A model generated the notes under the pieces. That model made no database searches. It was not told where the DNA came from and worked only from the letters and a program-made list of their open reading frames with translations. The position numbers and the translations under genes are program-made. DNA of 7,477 nucleotides from Syntrophaceae bacterium PtaB.Bin038. Its GTDB lineage: Bacteria > Desulfobacterota > Syntrophia > Syntrophales > UBA2192. Positions 1-4,925 of this stretch are shown piece by piece. Within the stretch, counting starts at the first letter, position 1. Every line of letters begins with the position of its first letter. The DNA lies in contig MVQS01000257.1 in the NCBI GenBank assembly GCA_002067855.1, positions 1 to 7,477 of the forward strand, given 5' to 3'.

Positions 1-267
1 CCCCGAGATGATGTTCCGGCCGTCGACGGCCACCACCACACCCACACGCCGGTCGAGGTTGTTCCGGACCACGATCCGGTAGGGCTCCCCCCTGACGGCC
101 TCGGCATAGACCTTCTTGATGCCGTGGGTGCTCCTGTGGGGGTAGAAGGGAAGCGAATGGCCGCTTTCGGTGATGATGCTGACGTCCACCGCGCTGCCCG
201 CGGACGCGGCGGCGGTGGAAGGCAACCCGATGACAATGACGACAAACAGCATGAACCAGGTTTTCAT
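1..267 (-). CDS. Small secreted hypothetical protein, 5' part only
   Basis: Reading leftward from the ATG at 267-265 gives 89 codons with no stop before the window edge, so the C-terminus is missing. The start is well supported: a strong Shine-Dalgarno run (AGGAGG, complement at 270-276) lies two bases upstream. The N-terminus is a classic signal peptide: MKT, a hydrophobic stretch at about residues 4-15, then a small-residue region ending near STAAASA, with cleavage likely around residues 21-24. The mature part contains PYRIVVRNN, then RRVGVVVAVDGRNIISG near residue 89. The pattern of an RN.. turn, R-V-hydrophobic and VDG-N-hydrophobic-G resembles small exported proteins of unknown function that I cannot name precisely. 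It is transcribed divergently from the response regulator at 432 across a 164-bp gap. Function is unknown; export to the periplasm or beyond is inferred from the signal peptide. Confidence 0.82.
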   Translation of the reverse strand, partial: MKTWFMLFVVIVIGLPSTAAASAGSAVDVSIITESGHSLPFYPHRSTHGIKKVYAEAVRGEPYRIVVRNNLDRRVGVVVAVDGRNIISG

Positions 268-309
268 GACCTCCTCCTGCAGGGGTGTTGGGCCCGTCCA
301 AGCGCCTCT

Positions 310-328
310 GCCCCGTTAGACAAGGGGC
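310..328. promoter_or_regulatory. Imperfect palindrome upstream of the sigma-54 promoter (possible activator site)
   Basis: GCCCCGTTAGACAAGGGGC has 5-bp inverted arms (GCCCC/GGGGC) plus one more symmetric T/A pair. Its centre lies about 80 bp upstream of the transcription start predicted from the sigma-54 element at 373-388. Sigma-54 activators typically bind dyads about 80-150 bp upstream, so the placement fits. However, short G/C arms arise easily by chance in DNA this GC-rich, and the other sigma-54 promoter in the window has no obvious copy. Confidence 0.25.
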
Positions 329-372
329 GGGGCCGAAAAGTTCCCCGGGCAATCGGGAAACGGGGACAGGGC

Positions 373-388
373 TGGCACGAAGGATGCA
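373..388 (+). promoter_or_regulatory. Sigma-54 (RpoN) promoter, -24/-12 element
   Basis: TGGCACG-AAGG-ATGCA matches the sigma-54 consensus TGGCACG-N4-TTGCA at every defined position except T to A at the first base of the -12 half. The GG (374-375) and GC (386-387) dinucleotides have the required 12-bp offset. It lies in non-coding DNA in the correct orientation, and the expected start near 399 leaves a leader of about 33 nt before the ATG at 432. Sigma-54 promoters need an AAA+ enhancer-binding activator, so the downstream signalling cassette is probably switched on by a dedicated regulator not encoded here. Confidence 0.83.
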
Positions 389-417
389 GTTATTCGGGAA
401 GATCGAGTGAATACGCC

Positions 418-431
418 GCCGGGCAACCGGC
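418..431 (+). promoter_or_regulatory. GCAA-tetraloop hairpin abutting a start codon
   Basis: GCCGG-GCAA-CCGGC forms a perfect 5-bp GC stem closed by a GNRA-type tetraloop. It ends at the base immediately before the ATG at 432. No Shine-Dalgarno sequence is visible in front of that ATG. If the leader folds this way, initiation at 432 would be hindered, and the GTG at 453 with GGAAG five bases upstream becomes the likelier start. It may be fortuitous. Confidence 0.35.
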
Positions 432-827
432 ATGAAGCGCGCGGAAGCGGAAGTGGCAAAAATTCTTGTGGTGGACGATGACGATCACGTGCGCCTGATG
501 CTCAAGAGGGCCCTCGAGAGGGACTCGCACGACGTGCTGACGGCGGAAAACGGAGCCGTGGCCTGCCGCCTGCAGCGCGAGCAGCCGTCGGAGATCGTCA
601 TCCTGGATATCATCATGCCGGAGAAGGAGGGCCTGGAGACGATCCTGGAGCTCCGCCGCGGCGACCCCGGCATCAAGGTCATCGCGATCTCGGGGGGAGG
701 CCAGCTCGGGCCTTCCCGCTACCTCAAGCTCGCAACGCTTCTGGGCGCCGCCTTCGCCTTCGAGAAGCCGCTGAAGCTCAACGATTTGAGGGCCGCGATC
801 CGCGGCCTGTGCGCCGCCGGCGCATAG
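432..827 (+). CDS. Single-domain response regulator (CheY-like receiver)
   Basis: A stand-alone receiver domain of 131 residues with no output domain. Counting from the ATG at 432, the acidic pocket is in LVVDDDD (D16/D17), the phospho-acceptor is D59 in VILDIIMP, the switch Ser is S87 in AISGGG, and the conserved Lys is K112 in FEKPL with an aromatic F110. All catalytic positions are present, so it should accept phosphate from a histidine kinase, which is not in the window. The start is uncertain. The ATG at 432 has no ribosome-binding site, whereas the GTG at 453 gives the typical (M)AKILVVDDD start with GGAAG at 443-447. It lies just downstream of a sigma-54 promoter and is the first gene of a cassette with a CheD-like and an HDOD protein. 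Lacking a DNA-binding domain, it probably works by protein-protein contact. Its stop codon lies inside a strong hairpin (800-834). Confidence 0.93.
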   Translation: MKRAEAEVAKILVVDDDDHVRLMLKRALERDSHDVLTAENGAVACRLQREQPSEIVILDIIMPEKEGLETILELRRGDPGIKVIAISGGGQLGPSRYLKLATLLGAAFAFEKPLKLNDLRAAIRGLCAAGA

Positions 828-834
828 GCCGCGG
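800..834 (+). terminator. Long stem-loop over the response regulator stop codon (terminator or attenuator)
   Basis: CCGCGGCCTGTGCGCC (800-815), loop GCC (816-818) and GGCGCATAGGCCGCGG (819-834) form a 16-bp stem with a single G-U wobble. The TAG stop (825-827) is in the 3' arm. The sequence that follows is CTGTTGTTC, only mildly T-rich, so it is not a textbook intrinsic terminator. It could partly terminate transcription, block 3' exonucleases, or set a lower level of the downstream cheD-like/HDOD pair. Part of the symmetry falls in coding sequence rich in Arg, Gly and Ala codons, but 16 consecutive pairs is well beyond ordinary. Confidence 0.6.
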
Positions 835-906
835 CTGTTGTTCACCCGGCGTCGCCGTCTTAGACCCGCCGCCGGCAACCCGACCCAAACCGCAACAGGC
901 CTCAGC

Positions 907-1392
907 ATGCCCCAGATCCTCGTCAAACTGGCCGATATGACCGTGAGCGGAAACCCGGAGGACCTTCTCGTCGTCTACGGGCTGGGGTCCACCGCGGCCG
1001 TCCTGCTCTACGACAAGGAGACCCGGGTCGGGGGCATCGCGCACTTCATGCTTCCCAGCTCGACGTCCGAGCCCCGGAGGGCCCTGGAATACCCGGCCAT
1101 GTATGCCGACGTGGCGATCCCGCGGCTGGTCGAATCGTGCATCGGCAAGGGCGCCTGCCGGGAGTCGCTCACGGCGCGGCTGGCCGGGGGGTCGATCCTG
1201 ATGGGACAGGGGATCTCCCGAAGCATCAGCGAGGGCAACATCGCGACGGCGCGTCAGGTCCTCGAGAAGCTCGCCATCCCGCTGACGGCGGAAAACACGG
1301 GGGGCAACCACAACCGGGCCGTGCGGATGGAGATTGCGACGGGGAAAACAGTGGTGAGGCGTCCCGACGGCGGCTGGGAGGAGATGGCATGA
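907..1392 (+). CDS. CheD-like protein lacking the catalytic cysteine (probable pseudo-deamidase)
   Basis: The 161-residue length fits CheD, which deamidates glutamines on chemoreceptors and also binds CheC in chemotaxis. CheD landmarks occur in order: GLGS (25-28), GGIAHFMLP (42-50, with the active-site His H46), YADVAIPRLV (66-75), LAGGSILMG (92-100), SEGN (108-111) and GGNHNRAVRM (132-141). The enzyme's nucleophile is the Cys of GLGSC; here that residue is Thr29 (ACC at 991-993). The Thr six residues earlier, also part of the CheD triad, is Val23. Only the His remains, so deamidase activity is not expected. The start is the ATG at 907, weakly preceded by AGG; upstream in-frame starts add residues unlike CheD. 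The stop overlaps the HDOD gene start by 4 bp (ATGA), implying translational coupling. No chemoreceptor or CheA is in the window. Inferred role: a binding or scaffold partner in the receiver/HDOD pathway. Confidence 0.85.
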   Translation: MPQILVKLADMTVSGNPEDLLVVYGLGSTAAVLLYDKETRVGGIAHFMLPSSTSEPRRALEYPAMYADVAIPRLVESCIGKGACRESLTARLAGGSILMGQGISRSISEGNIATARQVLEKLAIPLTAENTGGNHNRAVRMEIATGKTVVRRPDGGWEEMA

Positions 1393-2252
1393 ACCTGGAC
1401 AGCGCAATCCGAAATTCCATGACCCGGCTTCCGGCCTTTCCCGCCACGATCCACAGGGTCATGAGGCTGGTCAACAACCCCGATTCCTCCCTGACGGAAC
1501 TCGTGGAGGTCATCCGGCTCGACCAGTCCATCACGGCCAACATCCTGCGGATGTGCAATTCGGCCTACTTCGGTCTGCTGCACAGGGTGGACAACGTCCA
1601 CGACGCCGTCATGTACCTCGGCCGGCAGAACATCGTCCGGGCCGTCATGGCCGCGGGCACCAGCCGCTTCTTCAAGAGCACGCCCGGCTACGAGGCCGAG
1701 GCGAGGGAGCTCTGGGAACACGCGGTGGGGACGGCCCTGCTGGCGCAGATCCTGGCAAGGAAGATCTCCCGGCGCGAGGACGCGAGTCTCTTCACCGCGG
1801 CGATCCTGCACGACATCGGCAAGATCGTCCTCGGGGAGTTCGTCAAGGACAAGTACGCCGAGATCAAGAAGCTCGTCGCCGAACAGTCCCGCTCGTTCCT
1901 CGAGGCCGAGGAGAAGGTGCTCGGCATGAATCACGCCACCCTCGGGGGCGTGATCGCCGCCCAGTGGAAATTCCCGGAGGACATCCGGGGCGCCATCGCC
2001 TTCCACCATCGCCCGGACCGCCTGCAGGGCAGGACGGACCTGATGCCCTGGGTCATTCACCTGGCGGACCAGGGCTGCCTCATGCTGGGCATCGGCCGCG
2101 GCGCGGACGGGCTGGCCTACGAAGGGCTTGACGGGGCCCTGGACAAGCTCGGGCTCGCCCAGGCCGACTTCGAAGAGGCCCTGGCCCGGCTCGTCAAGGA
2201 AATGGACAGCGCGCGGGAGATGATCGGGATCGTTCACGCCTCGACGAACTGA
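1389..2252 (+). CDS. HDOD-domain signalling protein
   Basis: A 287-residue protein that is essentially one HDOD domain, a relative of the HD metal-dependent phosphohydrolases often linked to two-component or cyclic-di-GMP signalling. The N-terminal helical part carries the family signature (LPAFPATIHRV at 14-24, VIRLDQSITANILRMCNSAYFG at 41-62, then AVMYLG at 73-78). Unlike many HDOD proteins, this one keeps a complete set of HD-type residues: H111, H141-D142 in LHDIGK, H182 in MNHATLGG, H206-H207 in FHHRP and D227 in HLAD. Metal binding, and perhaps catalysis, is therefore possible. The start at 1389 has an ideal Shine-Dalgarno sequence (GGAGG, 1377-1381, 7-nt spacing) and overlaps the CheD-like stop by 4 bp; a longer frame from 1137 only re-reads the CheD-like gene. 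It is the last gene of the cassette and is followed by a clear terminator. No nucleotide substrate can be named. Confidence 0.92.
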   Translation: MNLDSAIRNSMTRLPAFPATIHRVMRLVNNPDSSLTELVEVIRLDQSITANILRMCNSAYFGLLHRVDNVHDAVMYLGRQNIVRAVMAAGTSRFFKSTPGYEAEARELWEHAVGTALLAQILARKISRREDASLFTAAILHDIGKIVLGEFVKDKYAEIKKLVAEQSRSFLEAEEKVLGMNHATLGGVIAAQWKFPEDIRGAIAFHHRPDRLQGRTDLMPWVIHLADQGCLMLGIGRGADGLAYEGLDGALDKLGLAQADFEEALARLVKEMDSAREMIGIVHASTN

Positions 2253-2279
2253 GCACCCCGCGGACACCCGGAAAGACAG

Positions 2280-2311
2280 GGGGTCGGCCGGATTGCGGTC
2301 GGCCCCTTTTT
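2280..2311 (+). terminator. Intrinsic terminator after the signalling cassette
   Basis: GGGGTCGGCC (2280-2289), loop GGATTGC and GGTCGGCCCC (2297-2306) form a 10-bp stem with two G-U wobbles, followed directly by five T's (2307-2311). It starts 28 bp after the HDOD stop. This is a textbook rho-independent terminator and separates the cassette from the AEC transporter gene. Confidence 0.88.
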
Positions 2312-2341
2312 GCATCCGCCGTGCAAAGCGGCATGTTTGGG

Positions 2342-2371
2342 TTGCAGTCCGCTTCCCGGCCGGGGTATAAA
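2342..2371 (+). promoter_or_regulatory. Possible sigma-70-type promoter for the AEC permease
   Basis: TTGCAG (2342-2347) and TATAAA (2366-2371) are separated by 18 bp. The -10 matches consensus at 5 of 6 positions and the -35 at 3 of 6. It is one of the few A/T-rich spots here and lies after the upstream terminator. The expected start near 2378 supports the ATG at 2411 as the permease start rather than the upstream in-frame GTG/ATG codons at 2321 and 2333. Confidence 0.5.
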
Positions 2372-2410
2372 GCGCTGGCGGGGGTTTCCCCCGGGCGGGT
2401 CCGGACATTG

Positions 2411-3391
2411 ATGATCGTCGCCAGGCTTCTCACTTCCTTCGCCGTCATCCTCGCGGGGCTCGCGCTGGGCTACGCCGTCCAGGTGCTCGCGACCCGCGGG
2501 CTCATCCGGCTTCCGGTTCCCCTCGACGCGCTGCGCAGGGGGCTCCAGCGCGGGGCGTTGCTCTTCGTGAACCCCGTGGCCATCGTGGGCGCCACCTGGA
2601 TCGTCACGATCCGCGACCCGGCGCTGGCGGCCCTGCCCCTCGTGGGCCTCTTCGCCATCGTCTCGGGCGGCGTGCTCGCTCTCGGGGCCGCAAGGCTTCT
2701 GCGGCTGCCGCCGAAGAAGACGGGTGCCCTCTTCTGCTGCGGCTCCTTCACGAACATCGGATCCATCGGAGCGCTTGTCTGCTACCTGTACCTGGGCGAG
2801 CCGGGATTTGCCCTCGTGCCGATCTACAAGATCTTCGAAGAGCTCTCGTACTACTCCACGGGGTTCCCCATCGCGAAGCACTACAGCGGCAGCATCACAT
2901 CCGAAGGCCGCTGGGACCGCGTGAAGGGCCTTGTGCGCGACCCGCTGATCCTCGTCTCGGTTTCCGCCCTCCTCCTGGGCGGCGCCCTCAACGCAAGCGG
3001 TCTCGAGCGGCCCGCCGTATACGGCAACGTCAATGCCGTCTTCATCCCGCTCGGGGCCTTCATGCTTCTCATCTCCGTGGGGCTCGCCCTTCGCTTCCGG
3101 CGGGTGGGCGATTACCTGCGGGAAGCGGCCGCGGTGGCCGCCATCAAGTTCGCCGCCGTGCCCGCCCTGGCCTGTTCGCTGGCCTTCGCCCTGGGGTTCG
3201 GTTCCATCGACGGGGGGCTCCCGCTCAAGGTCGTGCTGATCCTCTCGTCGATGCCCGTGGCCTTCAACGCCCTGATCCCGCCCTCGATCTACGACCTCGA
3301 CCTGGACCTGGCCAACTCGTGCTGGTTCGTCACGACGGCCCTGCTCGCCCTCGTCCTTCCCGTGCTGCTCTTCGCCGTGCAGTCATTCTAG
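2411..3391 (+). CDS. AEC-family (auxin efflux carrier-like) inner membrane permease
   Basis: A hydrophobic 326-residue protein with about nine or ten membrane segments, roughly at 5-25, 45-65, 72-95, 105-127, 176-192, 207-227, 240-262, 271-290 and 303-323. Length and layout fit the AEC transporter family, secondary carriers whose known bacterial members move small organic acids such as malate. Family-like features are a polar stretch in the middle helix (GSFTNIGSIG at 111-120) and the C-terminal SSMPVAFNALIPPSIYDLDLD (279-299) followed by LAN and a final helix, matching the family pattern of S.MP.A-N...A..Y..D..LA. Less usual is a charged and aromatic segment (PIYKIFEELSYYS, 137-149). The start is the ATG at 2411; a 30-residue upstream extension would overlap the terminator and promoter. 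It stands as its own unit between two signalling units. The substrate cannot be assigned. Confidence 0.83.
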   Translation: MIVARLLTSFAVILAGLALGYAVQVLATRGLIRLPVPLDALRRGLQRGALLFVNPVAIVGATWIVTIRDPALAALPLVGLFAIVSGGVLALGAARLLRLPPKKTGALFCCGSFTNIGSIGALVCYLYLGEPGFALVPIYKIFEELSYYSTGFPIAKHYSGSITSEGRWDRVKGLVRDPLILVSVSALLLGGALNASGLERPAVYGNVNAVFIPLGAFMLLISVGLALRFRRVGDYLREAAAVAAIKFAAVPALACSLAFALGFGSIDGGLPLKVVLILSSMPVAFNALIPPSIYDLDLDLANSCWFVTTALLALVLPVLLFAVQSF

Positions 3392-3404
3392 CCGCTGCAC
3401 GCCC

Positions 3405-3430
3405 GCCATTCCCCCGGGAGGGGAAATGGC
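3405..3430. repeat. Inverted repeat between the AEC permease and tandem receiver genes, overlapping the -24 box
   Basis: GCCATTCCCCC (3405-3415), loop GGGA (3416-3419) and GGGGAAATGGC (3420-3430) give an 11-bp stem with one mismatch. It begins 13 bp after the permease stop but has no T-run on either strand, so it is at best a weak terminator. The last four bases, TGGC (3427-3430), are also the start of the sigma-54 -24 element, so the repeat could instead be a protein-binding site that influences RpoN access. Confidence 0.5.
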
Positions 3431-3443
3431 TCGAGATTTGCAA
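3427..3443 (+). promoter_or_regulatory. Second sigma-54 (RpoN) promoter, -24/-12 element
   Basis: TGGCTCG-AGAT-TTGCAA matches TGGCACG-N4-TTGCA with one substitution (A to T in the -24 half). GG (3428-3429) and GC (3440-3441) have the exact 12-bp offset. It is intergenic and correctly oriented. Predicted initiation near 3453 leaves a leader of about 98 nt to the ATG at 3551. A relatively A/T-rich stretch (3437-3466) follows, favourable for melting. Confidence 0.82.
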
Positions 3444-3550
3444 CCTTTCAATACATAACAAGAATCGTTGAGGATGGGGCCCGGTCCCGGATGTGTTTCC
3501 AGCCGACGGACACCGCGCGCCCGGTCATCGCAGTATCGAGTCGAGGGCCC

Positions 3551-4351
3551 ATGAATCACTCCGTCATCGTCATCGACGACGAGCAGGACTTCCTGGACAG
3601 CATGAAGCGGTGCCTGCAGATCGCCGGCATCAGGGACGTGCGGCTCTGCGCGGACCCCCTCAACGCGATCGAGGCCCTCGAGGCGGGGGAGCGGTTCGAC
3701 GTCGCCCTCATCGACGTCAACATGCCCGGGATGAACGGGAAAGAGGTCCTCAAAACCGTCCGCGAGAAAACCCCGTACACGGTCTGCCTGATGGTCACGG
3801 GCATGGCAGACGTGAAACTCGCCGTGGAGTGCATGAAGAGGGGCGCGGCGGATTACATCCAGAAACCCTTTACGCCGGACGAATTCCTGGCCGTACTCAA
3901 CCCGATCCTGGAGAACAAGAAGCCCCGGGTGCCGGAGAAGCTGAAACTCCTGATCATCGAGGACAACAGGGTTGACCTCAAGCAGTACGAGAACCGCGTC
4001 TCGGGGCGGATTTTCGAGAAGGCCTTCGCCGAGGACGGGGAGAGCGGTGCACGAAAATACCGGGAGTTCAAGCCGGACATCGTGCTGATGGACCTGATGC
4101 TGCCCCTCAAGAGCGGCTACAGCCTGCTCAAGGAGATCCGCGCGGAAGATTCCTCGACGGCGGTCATCATCGTCAGCAGCCTCGACTCGAAGGACGACAT
4201 CCTCGCCTGCGCGAAGCTGGGCATCGAGGGGTACCTGGTGAAACCCGTGAACTTCGCCGTGTTGAACGTGAAACTCCTCGAGGGCTACGGGAAGAAAAGC
4301 GCGGAGAGGGCCGAGATCGCCGCCGTCTTCCGGCAGCGCCTCCAGGAGTGA
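3551..4351 (+). CDS. Tandem-receiver response regulator without output domain
   Basis: Two complete receiver domains and nothing else in 266 residues. REC1 (about 4-120): acidic pair D9/D10 in VIDDE, phospho-acceptor D55 in LIDVNMPG, T83 in VTGMAD and K105 in IQKPF. REC2 (about 131-252): acidic E137/D138 in LIIEDN, phospho-acceptor D181 in VLMDLMLP, S209 in IVSSLD and K231 in LVKPV. Both appear competent for phosphorylation. A short lysine- and proline-rich linker (121-130) joins them, and only a short charged tail follows REC2. The start at 3551 is chosen because receivers normally begin just before VIVIDDE and GAGGG lies at 3543-3547, although the spacing is short. The ATG at 3491 would add 20 residues with no family resemblance and no well-placed ribosome-binding site. 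A sigma-54 promoter lies upstream. Without an effector domain it may act as a phosphate relay or sink, or through a partner; kinase and target are not in the window. Confidence 0.93.
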   Translation: MNHSVIVIDDEQDFLDSMKRCLQIAGIRDVRLCADPLNAIEALEAGERFDVALIDVNMPGMNGKEVLKTVREKTPYTVCLMVTGMADVKLAVECMKRGAADYIQKPFTPDEFLAVLNPILENKKPRVPEKLKLLIIEDNRVDLKQYENRVSGRIFEKAFAEDGESGARKYREFKPDIVLMDLMLPLKSGYSLLKEIRAEDSSTAVIIVSSLDSKDDILACAKLGIEGYLVKPVNFAVLNVKLLEGYGKKSAERAEIAAVFRQRLQE

Positions 4352-4457
4352 CGTCCCGCCGACACCCGCCGCCTGCCGGCAGGGTTGCGAGGCCCGATGT
4401 GCCGTTTCCTGCCTGATCCCCTCTCTGCAGGTTCCCTGGGGCCTCCGCGAGGCTCCC
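4352..4457. other. Convergent intergenic region with small inverted repeats
   Basis: This gap separates the tandem receiver gene from pgaD, which converge. It contains the perfect 12-bp palindrome CCTGCCGGCAGG (4372-4383) and, next to the pgaD stop, a stem-loop GGGGCCTC-CGC-GAGGCTCC (4438-4456) with one G-U pair. Neither is followed by a T-run on the relevant strand, so they are only weak terminator candidates. No gene is seen here. Confidence 0.45.
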
Positions 4458-4925
4458 TCACTCCTTCGCGGAGATCCGGTACAGGGGCCCGTCGACGCGG
4501 ATCTCCAGCCGGCGCGCCTTGCGGATCTCCTCCAGGGCCGCGCTGTCCGTGCCGAGCATGCCCGACATCTCCACGTCGCTGCTGATCCTCACCTGGCCGC
4601 CGCGCCTCTCGCCCCGGCGCAGGAACCAGAGGTAGTTGTAGTAGGTCCAGCCCGAGACGATCAGGAAGATGACGATCACCGTGAGCCCGCCGTTCTGCAG
4701 CAGCCGGGCCAGCTCCTCGTAGCCCTTCTCCCCGATGATCTGGTCGTAGATCGTCTGGACGCCGAAGACCCACAGCACCAGCGTGAACAGGGGCAGCAGC
4801 AGGTACAGGTAGATGCCCCAGCACACGACGGTGATGGTGTCCTCGGCGAATCGCCGGAGGGGGGATCTTACTTCGTCCTTGACGAAGACTTCAGGGTGTG
4901 GAGGCCCCTGTCCGGGCTTTTCCAT
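4458..4925 (-). CDS. pgaD: PgaD-like subunit of the PNAG synthase
   Basis: A 155-residue protein with two membrane helices near the N-terminus (about 30-56 and 80-101) and a cytoplasmic C-terminal tail. This matches PgaD, the small partner of PgaC needed for poly-beta-1,6-GlcNAc polymerisation; in E. coli the PgaC/PgaD pair binds cyclic di-GMP. Shared features with PgaD are the R..ED/D..T helix 1 entry, the W-YN-L-F region after helix 2 (TYYNYLWF, 94-101) and a tail with conserved hydrophobic heptads. The start at 4925 has a perfect AAGGAGG (complement of 4936-4942) ten bases upstream, inside pgaC, so the two genes overlap by 58 bp; no later in-frame ATG, GTG or TTG precedes the first helix. 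PgaD sequences diverge strongly, so the call rests on topology plus its place after pgaC. Confidence 0.82.
   Translation of the reverse strand: MEKPGQGPPHPEVFVKDEVRSPLRRFAEDTITVVCWGIYLYLLLPLFTLVLWVFGVQTIYDQIIGEKGYEELARLLQNGGLTVIVIFLIVSGWTYYNYLWFLRRGERRGGQVRISSDVEMSGMLGTDSAALEEIRKARRLEIRVDGPLYRISAKE

Noticed and set aside
124..435. Plus-strand open frame of 103 codons near the left edge
   Set aside because: It overlaps the signal-peptide gene on the other strand and the sigma-54 promoter region; its translation has no recognisable features.
559..574. Sigma-54-like sequence TGGCCTG-CCGC-CTGCA inside the receiver gene
   Set aside because: The spacing is right, but it has two mismatches in conserved positions, lies within coding sequence and has no gene start just downstream; chance match in GC-rich DNA.
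1254..2408. Long open frame (384 codons) on the minus strand opposite the CheD-like and HDOD genes
   Set aside because: It is antisense to two genes with clear family motifs, is rich in Arg/Pro/Gly/His/Asp as expected of a GC-rich shadow frame, and runs through the terminator. No recognisable domain.
2321..2410. Upstream extension of the AEC permease from GTG 2321
   Set aside because: It begins just after the terminator T-run, covers the likely promoter, and adds 30 residues not expected before the first helix of this family.
3491..3550. Upstream ATG start for the tandem receiver protein
   Set aside because: It adds 20 residues before the receiver start with no family resemblance, and the nearest Shine-Dalgarno-like sequence is too far away.
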